In this document: in pieces, positions 7,276-16,108 of the stretch
How the letters are laid out: each line of letters opens with the position of its first letter
Numbering within the stretch: position 1 is the stretch's first letter
DNA from: SG8-39 sp041558415
GTDB taxonomy: Bacteria; Pseudomonadota; Gammaproteobacteria; Burkholderiales; SG8-39
Assembly: GCA_041558415.1 (NCBI GenBank)
Contig: JBFFEY010000044.1
Coordinates: 1 to 23,981 of the forward strand
Length of the DNA: 23,981 bases
Reading direction: 5' to 3'
Program-made: the position numbers and the translations under genes
Notes under the pieces: model-generated
Seen by the model: the letters and a program-made list of their open reading frames with translations, nothing else
Told to the model about the DNA's origin: nothing
Database searches by the model: none

Positions 7276-7299
7276 CCGCTTCACAAGCTTTTTTGTCTA
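7271..7299 (-). promoter_or_regulatory. Leftward sigma70-type promoter of the regulator-photolyase operon
   Basis: On the minus strand TAGACA (7299-7294, five of six -35 matches) and GATAAT (7276-7271, five of six -10 matches) are separated by 17 bp. The -35 lies inside palindrome 2, and the -10 occupies the same base pairs as the rightward -10 shifted by one. The predicted start near 7264 gives a leader of about 38 nt that includes palindrome 1. Confidence 0.75.
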
Positions 7300-7305
7300 G
7301 GACAC

Positions 7306-7306
<1 letters not shown>
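7292..7306. promoter_or_regulatory. Operator palindrome 2, at the GPx start
   Basis: TTTGTCTAGGACACA is an imperfect copy of palindrome 1 with core arms TGTC and GACA. Its centre (7299) is exactly 63 bp, six helical turns at 10.5 bp, from the centre of palindrome 1 (7236). It contains the -35 of the leftward promoter and the AGGA ribosome-binding site of the peroxidase gene, and its last base is the A of the ATG. Confidence 0.72.
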
Positions 7307-7998
<692 letters not shown>

Positions 7999-8022
7999 AC
8001 GTATTGCCTCAGGAGGATCGCC

Positions 8023-8100
8023 ATGTACGCCCCGCAACGCTTCTTCCTCGTCGACGTGCAGTGCTCGGCCGACGCGCGGCTGTCGCGCGTCAATGCCTGA
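8023..8100 (+). CDS. Possible 25-residue small protein or leader peptide
   Basis: This ATG follows a perfect AGGAGG ribosome-binding site (8011-8016) at an ideal 6-nt distance, the strongest such site seen in the operon. The frame runs 26 codons to TGA and encodes MYAPQRFFLVDVQCSADARL plus five residues. It starts 24 bp after the peroxidase stop and overlaps by 8 bp (ATGCCTGA) an upstream in-frame ATG of the FAD oxidoreductase. I recognise no family. It may be a translated small protein, a coupling peptide that delivers ribosomes to the oxidoreductase, or the remnant of a longer gene. Confidence 0.42.
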   Translation: MYAPQRFFLVDVQCSADARLSRVNA

Positions 8101-8119
8101 GCGCGGCGGAGCGCGCGGC

Positions 8120-9433
8120 ATGCGCATTGCCGTCGTCGGTTCGGGCATTTCCGGCCTCGCCGCCGCCTGGCTGCTCGCCGAGCGGCATGCGGTCACGCTG
8201 TTCGAGGCGGCCGCGCGCCCGGGCGGCCACAGCAACACCGTCGAGGTGACCATCGACGGCGTGTCGCACGGTGTCGACACCGGGTTTCTGGTGTACAACG
8301 AGCGCACCTACCCCAACCTGACCGCGCTGTTCCGCCAGCTCGGCGTGCCGACGGCGGCCAGCGACATGAGCTTCAGTCTGTCGCTGGAGACACCGCACAT
8401 CGAGTGGGCCGGCACCAGCCTCGACACGCTGTTCGCGCAGCGCCGCAACCTGCTGCGGCCCGCGTTCCTGCGCATGCTGCGCGACATCCTGCGCTTCAAC
8501 CGCGCGGCTTCGGACGACGCCGCGGCGTCGGCGGACGAATCGATCGGTGCCTGGCTCGCGCGCGGCGGCTACAGCGCCGAGTTCCGCGACTGGTACCTGC
8601 TGCCGATGGCCGCCGCGATCTGGTCCTGCCCGACGCGCACCATGCTCGAATATCCCTTCGCCAGCTTCGCGCGCTTTTTCCGCAACCACGGCCTGCTCCA
8701 GCTCAGCGACCGGCCGCAGTGGCGCACCGTCGCCGGCGGTGCACGCCGGTACGTCGAGCGGCTGCTCGCACCGCTGAACGACGTGCGCCTCGCCACGCGC
8801 GTGCTGCGCGCGCGGCGCGATGCGAGCGGCGTGACACTGGATTTCGTGCACAGCGCGCCGGGGCTGCCGCGCGGCAGCGAGCGCTTCGACGCGCTGGTGC
8901 TCGCCTGCCACAGCGATCAGGCACTCGGGATCCTCGGCGCGCAGGCGAGCGGCGCGGAGCGCGCCGTGCTCGGTGCAGTGCCCTACCAGCCGAACCGCGC
9001 CGTGCTGCACACGGACGCGATGCTTCTGCCGCGCAACCGGCGCGTATGGTCGGCGTGGAACTACAGCGCGGGCGCGGACGGCCTGGACGGCCGCACGCTG
9101 AGCGTGCACTACCTCATCAACAAGCTGCAGCCGCTGCCCTTCGAGGCGCCGGTGGTCGTATCGCTCAACCCGCACCGCGAACCGGCCGCCGATTCGGTGA
9201 TCGCCGAGTTCGACTACGCGCATCCGGTGTTCGACGCGCGCTCGGGCGAGGCGCAGGCCGCGCTGGCGGGCCTGCAGGGCGTCAACCGCACCTGGTTCTG
9301 CGGCGCCTGGACGCGTTACGGTTTTCACGAGGACGGCCTGCGCTCGGCGCTCGCCGTGGCGAACGCGCTCGGCGTCTACGCGCATTGGCAGGACGCGGCA
9401 CCGGCCGCTGCCGTGCTGAAGGCGGCGGCATGA
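8120..9433 (+). CDS. FAD-dependent amine-oxidase-like oxidoreductase (COG2907)
   Basis: The 437-residue protein begins with a dinucleotide-binding fold: MRIAVVGSGISGL (GxGxxG at residues 7-12), then the FEA acid end of strand 2 and RPGGHSNTV, the second FAD-contact motif of the amine oxidase/protoporphyrinogen oxidase superfamily. The C-terminal CGAWTRYGFHEDGLRSA segment is the FAD-closing motif of this group. Members are usually encoded next to a DUF1365 protein and a CFA-synthase-like methyltransferase, as here, and are thought to act on membrane fatty acids, perhaps by desaturation. The start at 8120 matches the family; an in-frame ATG at 8093 would add 9 residues and be coupled to the small ORF. 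The stop overlaps the DUF1365 start by 4 bp. Confidence 0.9.
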   Translation: MRIAVVGSGISGLAAAWLLAERHAVTLFEAAARPGGHSNTVEVTIDGVSHGVDTGFLVYNERTYPNLTALFRQLGVPTAASDMSFSLSLETPHIEWAGTSLDTLFAQRRNLLRPAFLRMLRDILRFNRAASDDAAASADESIGAWLARGGYSAEFRDWYLLPMAAAIWSCPTRTMLEYPFASFARFFRNHGLLQLSDRPQWRTVAGGARRYVERLLAPLNDVRLATRVLRARRDASGVTLDFVHSAPGLPRGSERFDALVLACHSDQALGILGAQASGAERAVLGAVPYQPNRAVLHTDAMLLPRNRRVWSAWNYSAGADGLDGRTLSVHYLINKLQPLPFEAPVVVSLNPHREPAADSVIAEFDYAHPVFDARSGEAQAALAGLQGVNRTWFCGAWTRYGFHEDGLRSALAVANALGVYAHWQDAAPAAAVLKAAA

Positions 9434-10197
9434 GAACAGCGGGCGCCGAACTGCTGCTCGGCAGCGTCATGCACCGGCGCCTGCGTCCGGTGGAGAACCA
9501 TTTCGTCTACGGCGTGTACTTCCTGCGCATTCCGCTCGCCCGGCTCGAGTCGATCCGCGGCCCGCTGCTGTCGATCAACCGCTGGAACCTGCTGTCGTTC
9601 CATTTCCGCGACCACGGCGCGCGCGACGGCACGCATCCGCTGGCCTGGGTCCGCGCGCTGCTCGCGCGCGAGGGACTCGCTGTGGCCGACGGCGAAGTGT
9701 GGCTGCACAGCTTCCCGCGCGTGCTCGGCTACGTCTTCAACCCGGTGAGCTTCTGGTTCTGCGAGGACCGCGCCGGGCGCACGCGCGCCATCGTGGCCGA
9801 GGTCAACAACACCTTCGGCGAGCACCACCGCTACCTGCTGGCACACCGCGACGGCCGCCCGATCCGTGCCGGCGAGACGCTCGAGACGCGAAAGCGATTT
9901 CACGTCTCGCCGTTCTGCAGCGTGTCGGGCGGCTACCGCTTCCGCTTCCTGACGCGCAACGGACAGCGCATTGCGCGCATCGACTACGCCGACGACGCCG
10001 GCCCGCTGCTGCTCACCAGCCTCAGCGGCCGCGGCGCGCCGCTCGGCACCGGCGCGCTGTTGCGCGCCGTGCTGCGGCACCCCGCGATGACCTTCGGCGT
10101 CATCGCCCGCATCCACTGGCAGGCGCTCAAGCTGTGGGCGAAGCGCGTACCGTTCCATTCCAAGCCCGCCCTGCCGCTCGAGGAGGTCACCCGATGA
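9430..10197 (+). CDS. DUF1365 family protein
   Basis: The 255-residue protein carries the hallmark DUF1365 segments GYVFNPVSFWFC (100-111) and EVNNTFGEHH (124-133), with an N-terminal GSVMHRRLRPVENHF. The family has no established activity, but it almost always sits between an FAD oxidoreductase and a CFA-synthase homologue, the same order as here, so a role in modifying methylated or unsaturated acyl chains is inferred. Conserved Asn, His and Cys in the two motifs could form a ligand or metal site. No signal peptide or clear membrane span is seen. Both ends overlap neighbours by 4 bp (ATGA), so stoichiometric coupled translation is likely. Confidence 0.9.
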   Translation: MRTAGAELLLGSVMHRRLRPVENHFVYGVYFLRIPLARLESIRGPLLSINRWNLLSFHFRDHGARDGTHPLAWVRALLAREGLAVADGEVWLHSFPRVLGYVFNPVSFWFCEDRAGRTRAIVAEVNNTFGEHHRYLLAHRDGRPIRAGETLETRKRFHVSPFCSVSGGYRFRFLTRNGQRIARIDYADDAGPLLLTSLSGRGAPLGTGALLRAVLRHPAMTFGVIARIHWQALKLWAKRVPFHSKPALPLEEVTR

Positions 10198-11390
10198 ACA
10201 CCGCCACCCTGTGGCGCGCGGCGCCGCCGCTCGCCGCGCGCACGGTATTGAAGACGCTGGAGCGCCTGGCGCAGGGGCAGCTGAGAATGACGCTGCCCGA
10301 CGGCGCAAGGCTCGATTTCGGCCCCGGCGGCACGCAGGCGGAAATCGTGGTGCGCGACTGGCGCGCCTTCAACCGCATTCTGTACTCGGGCGACATCGGC
10401 TTCGCCGAGGGCTGGCTCGCGGGCGAGTGGACGAGCGCCGATCCGGCCGCGCTGCTCGCGCTGCTGGCACGCAACCGCGCCGCGCTCGACGGCGCGATCT
10501 ACGGCAGCTGGCTCGGTCGCGCGGCGCACGGCCTGCTGCACGCGCTGCGCGCCAACACGCGGGGCGGCGCGCGCCGCAACATCGCCGCGCACTACGACCT
10601 GGGCAACGACTTCTACCGTCTGTGGCTCGACCCAAGCATGACCTACTCGAGCGCGCTGTTCGAGGGCGATGCGACGCGCAGCCTGGGCGAGGCGCAGAGC
10701 GCCAAGCTCGAGCGCGTGCTGGAGCGCCTCGCGGCGCCGGCCGGCGGCCACGTGCTCGAGATCGGTTGCGGCTGGGGCAGCTTCGCCGAGCGCGCCGCGC
10801 AGCGCGGCCTGCGCGTCACCGGCATCACGCTGTCGCAGGCGCAGCTCGCCTTTGCGCGCCAGCGCATCGCGCAGGCCGGGCTCGGCCAGCACGCGCGCTT
10901 CGAGCTGCGCGACTACCGCGACCTGCAGGCGCGCTACGACGCCGTGGTCTCGATCGAGATGCTGGAGGCGGTCGGGGAGCGCTGGTGGCCGGCGTATTTC
11001 GCCAGGCTCGCGGCCAGCCTGCCGCGCGGCGGGCGCGCACTCGTGCAGTCGATCGTCATCGACGAGGCGCTGTTCGCGCGCTATCGCAAGAGCAGCGACT
11101 TCATCCGCGAATACGTCTTCCCCGGCGGCATGCTGCCCACCGTCGGGCGGGTGCACGCCGAGGCGGCGCGCGCCGGCTTCGAGGTGGTGGAATCGCAGGC
11201 CTTCGGCGTCGACTACGCGCGCACCCTGGCGCTGTGGCGCGAGCGCTTCGTCGCGGCGCAGCCGCAGCTGCGCGCGCTGGGCTTCGACGAACGCTTCGAG
11301 CGCACGTGGGTCTTCTACCTGGCCTACTGCGAGGCCGGTTTTCTCGCCGGCTCGACCGACGTCGTCCAGTTCCTGCTGCGGAGGGCGTGA
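10194..11390 (+). CDS. Cyclopropane-fatty-acid-synthase-like SAM methyltransferase with altered active site
   Basis: The 398-residue protein has the CFA synthase layout: N-terminal lipid-binding domain, HYDLGNDFY at 133-141, and the SAM motif EIGCGWGSF at 189-197. By alignment with E. coli Cfa, E258 (MLEAVG) and Y341 (GVDYARTL) match E239 and Y317, but C139 is replaced by S153 (YSSALF) and H266 by Q285 (VQSI). C139, H266 and Y317 in E. coli help hold the bicarbonate needed for ring closure. The changes suggest that it methylates unsaturated phospholipid acyl chains without making a cyclopropane, as in methyl- or furan-fatty-acid pathways; this is inference. It acts at the inner-membrane surface. 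Both junctions are overlapping (4 bp before, 1 bp after). Confidence 0.9.
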   Translation: MNTATLWRAAPPLAARTVLKTLERLAQGQLRMTLPDGARLDFGPGGTQAEIVVRDWRAFNRILYSGDIGFAEGWLAGEWTSADPAALLALLARNRAALDGAIYGSWLGRAAHGLLHALRANTRGGARRNIAAHYDLGNDFYRLWLDPSMTYSSALFEGDATRSLGEAQSAKLERVLERLAAPAGGHVLEIGCGWGSFAERAAQRGLRVTGITLSQAQLAFARQRIAQAGLGQHARFELRDYRDLQARYDAVVSIEMLEAVGERWWPAYFARLAASLPRGGRALVQSIVIDEALFARYRKSSDFIREYVFPGGMLPTVGRVHAEAARAGFEVVESQAFGVDYARTLALWRERFVAAQPQLRALGFDERFERTWVFYLAYCEAGFLAGSTDVVQFLLRRA

Positions 11391-11932
11391 TGCGAACGCT
11401 GCTGTCTCTCGTCCTCGTCGCGCTGGCCGGCTTCAGCGCGCCAGCGGCGGCCGTCAGCGAGCGCGACGCGCGGCGGGCACCGCCCGCGCCGCCTGCGCGC
11501 TACGCGCTGCAGCCGGTCGGCCAGGGCAGCCTCACCTGGTTCGGGCTGCGCGTCTACGACGCCGCGCTGTGGGCGCCGGACGGCACGCTCGATTTTTCGC
11601 GCCCCTTTGCCCTGGTGGTGCGCTACGCGCGCGCGCTCGACGGCGAATCGATCGCCGCACGCTCGATCGAGGAAATCGAGCGCCTCGGCGCCGGCAGCCC
11701 GGCGCAGCGCCGGGCCTGGGCGGCACGTCTGCGCAGCGCCATCCCCGACGTCGAGGCAGGCGACCAGATCACCGGCGTGCACCGCCCCGGCCAGGGCACG
11801 CGCTTTTACCTGAACGATCGGCTGCTCGGCGAAATCGACGATGCGGCCTTCTCGCGCGCCTTCTTCTCGATCTGGCTCGACCCGCGCACCAGCGCGCCCG
11901 AGCTGCGCGCCGCGCTGATCGGCGCGCGCTAG
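11390..11932 (+). CDS. Chalcone-isomerase-like exported protein
   Basis: The 180-residue protein starts with a signal peptide (about residues 1-21, ending SAPAAA) and continues with the bacterial chalcone-isomerase-like domain: GQGSLTWFGLRVYDAALW, a central IEEIERLG helix and GTRFYLNDRLLGEI near the C-terminus (each quoted segment is contiguous and short). In plants this fold includes fatty-acid-binding proteins as well as the isomerase; bacterial exported members have no proven reaction. Binding a fatty acid or lipid product made by the neighbouring enzymes is a reasonable guess. Its start TGATG overlaps the methyltransferase stop by one base. A GGAGGG run just upstream (within the preceding gene's end) can serve as ribosome-binding site. 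Confidence 0.82.
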   Translation: MRTLLSLVLVALAGFSAPAAAVSERDARRAPPAPPARYALQPVGQGSLTWFGLRVYDAALWAPDGTLDFSRPFALVVRYARALDGESIAARSIEEIERLGAGSPAQRRAWAARLRSAIPDVEAGDQITGVHRPGQGTRFYLNDRLLGEIDDAAFSRAFFSIWLDPRTSAPELRAALIGAR

Positions 11933-11936
11933 CCGC

Positions 11937-13208
11937 ATGCAGGCCCGCTCGCGCATCCCGGGCGGCGCGCTGGCCGCCTACGGCGCGCTCGGCCTGCCGC
12001 TGGCGAGCGCCGCGCTGCCGGTGTACGTGCATCTGCCGAACCTGTACGGCGGCGTGCTCGGCATGAACCTTGCGCTGCTCGGCTCGCTGCTGCTCGCCGC
12101 GCGGCTGCTCGACGCGGTGCTCGATCCGCTCATCGGCGTGCTGAACGACCGCCTGCAGCGCCCGCGGCTGCTCGCCGGCGCCGGCGCGCTGCTGCTCGGC
12201 CTCGGCATGCTGCTGGTGCTCAACCCGCCGCGCGCCGGGGTCAGCCTTGCGCTGTGGCTGGTGCTGGCGCTGGTTCCCGTGTATCTGGGCTTCAGCCTGG
12301 CAAGCGTCAGCTACCACGCCTGGGGGGCGCTGCTCGGCGACAACCCGCACGAGCGCACGCGCGTGGTCGCGAGCCGCGAGGCCTTCGGCCTTGCCGGTGT
12401 CGTTGTGGCGAGCGTGCTGCCGACGCTGCTCGCGCCGACGCTCGATGACGGCCTGGCGCGTTTCGCCTGGATGCTCGCCGCGATCACCGCGCTCGCCACG
12501 CTGGTGACGCTCGCTGCCGCGCCGCGTCCCGCCCCGCGGGCGCGCGCCGCACAGGGCGGCCACCGTCTCGGCAGCATCACCGCGCCCTTCGCCAACCCGG
12601 CGTTCCGTCCGCTGTTCGCGGTGTTCATGCTGAACGGCATCGCCACCGCGCTGCCGGCGACGCTGGTACTGTTCTTCGTCAGCGACGCGCTGCAGTTGCC
12701 GCGCCACGCCGGCAGCTTCCTCGCCGCGTACTTTCTCGCCGGCGCGGTAAGCCTGCCGCTGTGGGTCGCCGTCGCGCGCCGCAGCGGCAAGGCGCGCGCC
12801 TGGCTCGGCGGCATGCTTGCCGCGGTGCTTGCCTTTGTCGGCGCGTTCCTGCTCGGTCCGGGCGACGCGCTCGCCTTCGGCGCGATCTGCCTGCTCTCCG
12901 GCCTCGCGCTGGGCGCCGACCTGGCGCTGCCGCCGGCGCTGCTCGCCGACGTGATCCACGAGCGCGGCGAGGAAGATCGCGCCGGCGCCTACTTCGGCCT
13001 GTGGAACTTCGCCACCAAGCTCAATCTGGCGCTCGCCGCCGGCCTCGCGCTGCCGCTGCTCGCCTGGCTCGGCTACCAGCCCGGCGCAGCGCCGACCGTC
13101 GCCCCGCTCTATTACGTCTACTGCCTGCTGCCCTGCGCGCTGAAACTCGCCGCCGCAGCGCTGCTGTGGCGCGAGTTCGGCCGCTCACCGGAGGTTGTCC
13201 ATGCCTAG
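11937..13208 (+). CDS. MFS_2 / GPH-family (MelB-like) transporter
   Basis: The 423-residue, highly hydrophobic protein has about 12 membrane segments. Its second segment carries D59 and D63 in LLDAVLDPLIGVLNDR, matching the cation-binding Asp pair and loop of the melibiose carrier family. Another typical segment is RAGAYFGLWNFATKLNLA near residue 350. Known GPH members move sugars with Na+ or H+, but members embedded in FAD-oxidoreductase/DUF1365/DUF3833 operons have unknown cargo; related eukaryotic MFS_2 proteins move lysolipids, so a lipid cargo here is possible though unproven. It begins 4 bp after the previous stop, and its last codons overlap the DUF3833 start by 8 bp. Confidence 0.88.
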   Translation: MQARSRIPGGALAAYGALGLPLASAALPVYVHLPNLYGGVLGMNLALLGSLLLAARLLDAVLDPLIGVLNDRLQRPRLLAGAGALLLGLGMLLVLNPPRAGVSLALWLVLALVPVYLGFSLASVSYHAWGALLGDNPHERTRVVASREAFGLAGVVVASVLPTLLAPTLDDGLARFAWMLAAITALATLVTLAAAPRPAPRARAAQGGHRLGSITAPFANPAFRPLFAVFMLNGIATALPATLVLFFVSDALQLPRHAGSFLAAYFLAGAVSLPLWVAVARRSGKARAWLGGMLAAVLAFVGAFLLGPGDALAFGAICLLSGLALGADLALPPALLADVIHERGEEDRAGAYFGLWNFATKLNLALAAGLALPLLAWLGYQPGAAPTVAPLYYVYCLLPCALKLAAAALLWREFGRSPEVVHA

Positions 13209-13731
13209 ACTGATTACCGCCCTCTTCGCCACCCTGCTGCTCGCCGCGGGCTGCACGAGCGTCGACCCCGCCGCATATCGCGACGAGAAGCCGGCGCTCG
13301 ACCTGTACCGCTACTTCGACGGTACGGTCGACGCCTGGGGCTATTTCGCCGACCGCTCGGGCGTGGTGGTCAAACGCTTCAAGGTGGAGATCCGCGGCCG
13401 CGTGGAGAACGGCGCGCTGGTGCTGGACGAGGATTTTCGTTACTCGGACGGCACCACCTCGCGCCGCGTGTGGACCATCACGCGCAGCACCGACGGACGC
13501 TATCGCGGCAGCGCCGCCGATGTCGTCGGCGAAGCGCAGGGCGTGGTGAGCGGCAACGCGCTGCACTGGACCTACGTGCTGGCGCTCGAGGTCGACGGCA
13601 GCACCTGGAACCTCGAGGTCGACGACTGGATGTACCTGCAGGACGAGCAGGTCATGCTCAACAAGTCGGTCATGCGCAAGTTCGGCTTCCGCGTCGGCGA
13701 GGTGATCCTCGCCTTCCGCCGCCGGGCCTGA
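13201..13731 (+). CDS. DUF3833 lipoprotein
   Basis: The 176-residue protein has a lipoprotein signal: a hydrophobic stretch ending in the lipobox LAAGC with the lipidated C18. The residue after Cys is Thr, not Asp, so by the E. coli rule it would go to the outer membrane. The rest is a beta-rich domain with DLYRYFDGTVDAWG and DDWMYLQDEQVMLN, which are typical of DUF3833, a lipocalin-like family of unknown activity. GGAGG at 13190-13194 lies 6 nt before the ATG at 13201, inside the transporter gene, fixing this start. It could carry or bind a lipid at the outer membrane. The family recurs beside MFS_2 and SDR genes in similar operons. Confidence 0.9.
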   Translation: MPRLITALFATLLLAAGCTSVDPAAYRDEKPALDLYRYFDGTVDAWGYFADRSGVVVKRFKVEIRGRVENGALVLDEDFRYSDGTTSRRVWTITRSTDGRYRGSAADVVGEAQGVVSGNALHWTYVLALEVDGSTWNLEVDDWMYLQDEQVMLNKSVMRKFGFRVGEVILAFRRRA

Positions 13732-13754
13732 CGGGAACGCGGGGGACGCAGCCG

Positions 13755-14534
13755 ATGCCGCTCAATCCGCCGATCCGCGACTGGCGCGGCCGCCGCGTGT
13801 GGGTGGTCGGCGGCTCGACCGGCATCGGCGCGGCGACCGCGGAGCGCCTGCTCGCCGCCGGTGCGCGCGTCGCGGTGAGCGCGCGCAGTGCGGACACGCT
13901 CGAGGCGCGCTTCGCGCGTCACGCCGAATCCGCGTGCCTGCGCCTGCCGGCCGACGTGCTCGAGCCCGCCACACTCGACAGGAGCCTCGCGGCGATCGTC
14001 GCCCACTGGGGCGGGCTCGATCTCGCCATCGCCTGCGCCGGCACCTACCGTGAAATGCGCGCCATCGCGCCCGACGCCGATGCCGCACGCGCCATCTGGC
14101 GCACCAACTTCGAGGGCGCGTTCAACGTCTACGCCAGCTGCCTGCCGCAGTGGAAAGCGCAGGGCGGCGGCGCGCTGGCGCTCGTTTCCAGCGCGGCGGG
14201 CTACACCGGGCTGCCGAACAGCCTCGCCTACGGCGCCTCGAAAGCGGCGCTCATCAACCTCGCCGAATCGCTCTGGCTCGACCTCGCGCGGCACGGCATC
14301 GCCGTGACGCTGATCATTCCGGGTTTCGTCGAAACACCGCTCACCGCGAAGAACCGCTTTCCCATGCCGGCGATCATCTCCGCCGAGCAGGCCGCAGACG
14401 AGATCCTGCGCGGCTTCGCGCGCGGCGCATTCGAGATCCATTTCCCCAAGCGCTTCACCCGCAGCCTGAAGCTGGTGGCGCTGCTGCCGCACCGGCTGCG
14501 CTTCTGGGGCATCCGCCGCTTCACCGGCGCATGA
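13755..14534 (+). CDS. Short-chain dehydrogenase/reductase
   Basis: The 259-residue protein is a classical SDR. The nucleotide-binding loop GGSTGIG is at 19-25, the NAG-like motif appears as ACAG at 93-96, the active-site Ser is in LVSSAAGYTG (about S146), and Y159-x3-K163 (YGASK) completes the catalytic set. The R44 after the second strand (SARS) suggests NADP(H). The C-terminus is basic and partly hydrophobic (LKLVALLPHRLRFWGIRR), as in membrane-associated SDRs acting on lipids. It should oxidise or reduce a hydroxyl/keto group, substrate unknown. It sits 23 bp after DUF3833 and overlaps the cyclase by 4 bp. Confidence 0.9.
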   Translation: MPLNPPIRDWRGRRVWVVGGSTGIGAATAERLLAAGARVAVSARSADTLEARFARHAESACLRLPADVLEPATLDRSLAAIVAHWGGLDLAIACAGTYREMRAIAPDADAARAIWRTNFEGAFNVYASCLPQWKAQGGGALALVSSAAGYTGLPNSLAYGASKAALINLAESLWLDLARHGIAVTLIIPGFVETPLTAKNRFPMPAIISAEQAADEILRGFARGAFEIHFPKRFTRSLKLVALLPHRLRFWGIRRFTGA

Positions 14535-16108
14535 GCACGATCGCCATGCCGAGCGCCCCGTCGACGCCCGCGCCGCGCACGCCGCGGGCGCTCGATCTGC
14601 GTTACCGCCTGTTCATGGCCGGCGCCGGGCTGGTCGACCTGCTGTTTACCGGTGCCTACCTGGTGGTCGCCGGTCTCGGCGCGGCGCCCTATGCCATGCT
14701 GGCGCTGAACCTCGCCGTGTTCATGGCGTTGAACGCGGCGGTGGCCGGACTGCTGTTCGCCCCGGTGCGCGCCGCGCTCGAAGGCCGCGCACCGGCGCGC
14801 CAGGGCTACCGGCGCCTGAATCGCTTGCCGCTGTACTCCGGGCTGTGGGTGTTCACCATCGGCTTCGCCTACGCCGCCTGGGTGTTCTCGAGCGGCGCCT
14901 ACGTCTACGACGAAACCCTGCTCGGCATTCTGTCCCCCTCGTTCAAGGCGAGCGCGCTCGCCTGGTACGCGCTGGTGTACGCCACCTACTTCGCGCTGTA
15001 CGCGGCGTTTGCCGCCAACGACTGCGCGCGGCTCGCGCGCCGCGCGCTGGGCGAGCGAGGGCCGTTGAGCCGGCCGCGCGCCCGCGACCTCGGCGGCCAC
15101 CTGGTGCCACGCCTGTGGCTCGCACTCGCCATGCTCGCGATCCTGCCGCCGCTGGTCATCGTCATGGACCTGACGGCCTTTGCGCCACTGCGCAGGGTGC
15201 AGGGGCTGACGACCGAAGCGGTCATCATCCTCGACCTGCTCGCCACGCTCGCCGCCGGCGGGCTGGCCGCCGTATTCGCCGCGCGCCAGATCAGCGAGCC
15301 GCTGCGCCACCTGGAGCGCGCGGTGGCGCGCATCGCGCGCGGCGCCTACGGCGAACCGGCGCCGGTGCTCGGCGACGACGAGCTCGGCCACCTCACGCTA
15401 CACGTCAACCGCATGAGCGAGGGCCTGCGCGAGCGCGAGGTCATCCGGCGCGAGTTCGGCCGCTTCGTCAGTCCCGAGATCGCCTCGCGCATCCTGGACG
15501 ATGCGCTCGGCGAGCCGCCGGAGAGCCCGGCGCACGAGCTGCGCGAGACCACCATCCTGTTCAGCGACCTGCGCGGCTTCACCACGCTTGCCGAGCGCCT
15601 GCCGGCGGAGCAGATGGTCGAGCTGATGAACCGCTACTTCCAGATCATCGACGAGACCATTCGCGCGCATGGCGGCATCATCCACTCCTTCATCGGCGAC
15701 GCGGTGCACGCCTCGTTCAACTTCGCCGACGACTGCCCCGGCCACGCGGCCTGCGCGCTCACCGCGGCGCTCGCGATCCAGGCGCAGCTCGCCGCCGCGC
15801 GCTTCGCCGGCGGCGAGCCGATGGTCACGCGCATCGGCGTGCACACGGGGCGCGTCGCGGCCGCCGCCGTCGGCAGCCAGGAGCGCATGAATTACGCCAT
15901 GTTCGGCGACGCGGTGAACATCGCCATGCGCCTCGAGCAGCTCAACAAGGAGAAAGGCACGCGCGTGCTGGCGAGCCGCGAGACGGTGGACGCCTGCGCG
16001 CCCGAGGACCACGCGCGCCTCGGGCTGCGGCCGCTGGGCGAAGTCCGCCTGCGCGGCCGCGTCTCGCCGGTGAGCATCTACGAGGTCGGCGCCGGAGCGT
16101 CGGCGTGA
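14531..16108 (+). CDS. Membrane class III nucleotide cyclase (six TM segments, HAMP, cyclase domain)
   Basis: The 525-residue protein has about six membrane spans (near 27-47, 55-78, 103-120, 143-165, 195-213, 229-250), a HAMP-like linker (about 251-303) and a C-terminal class III cyclase domain (about 338-520). Metal ligands D346 (FSDLRGF) and D390 (FIGDAV) and the transition-state residues N463 and R467 (VNIAMR) are present, so catalysis is plausible. The base-selecting positions are odd: the usual Lys of adenylyl cyclases is S386 (HSFIGD) and the usual Asp/Thr is A456 (NYAMFGD); it also lacks the Glu/Cys pair of guanylyl cyclases. The sensed signal could be in the membrane itself. It overlaps both neighbours by 4 bp, so it is firmly part of the lipid/photostress operon, which is an unusual companion. 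Confidence 0.9.
   Translation: MSTIAMPSAPSTPAPRTPRALDLRYRLFMAGAGLVDLLFTGAYLVVAGLGAAPYAMLALNLAVFMALNAAVAGLLFAPVRAALEGRAPARQGYRRLNRLPLYSGLWVFTIGFAYAAWVFSSGAYVYDETLLGILSPSFKASALAWYALVYATYFALYAAFAANDCARLARRALGERGPLSRPRARDLGGHLVPRLWLALAMLAILPPLVIVMDLTAFAPLRRVQGLTTEAVIILDLLATLAAGGLAAVFAARQISEPLRHLERAVARIARGAYGEPAPVLGDDELGHLTLHVNRMSEGLREREVIRREFGRFVSPEIASRILDDALGEPPESPAHELRETTILFSDLRGFTTLAERLPAEQMVELMNRYFQIIDETIRAHGGIIHSFIGDAVHASFNFADDCPGHAACALTAALAIQAQLAAARFAGGEPMVTRIGVHTGRVAAAAVGSQERMNYAMFGDAVNIAMRLEQLNKEKGTRVLASRETVDACAPEDHARLGLRPLGEVRLRGRVSPVSIYEVGAGASA

Noticed and set aside
11769..12959. 396-codon minus-strand frame over the MFS transporter
   Set aside because: Its composition is almost wholly charged residues plus Gln and Ala, the usual complement of a hydrophobic transporter gene. 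No motif or ribosome-binding site is evident.
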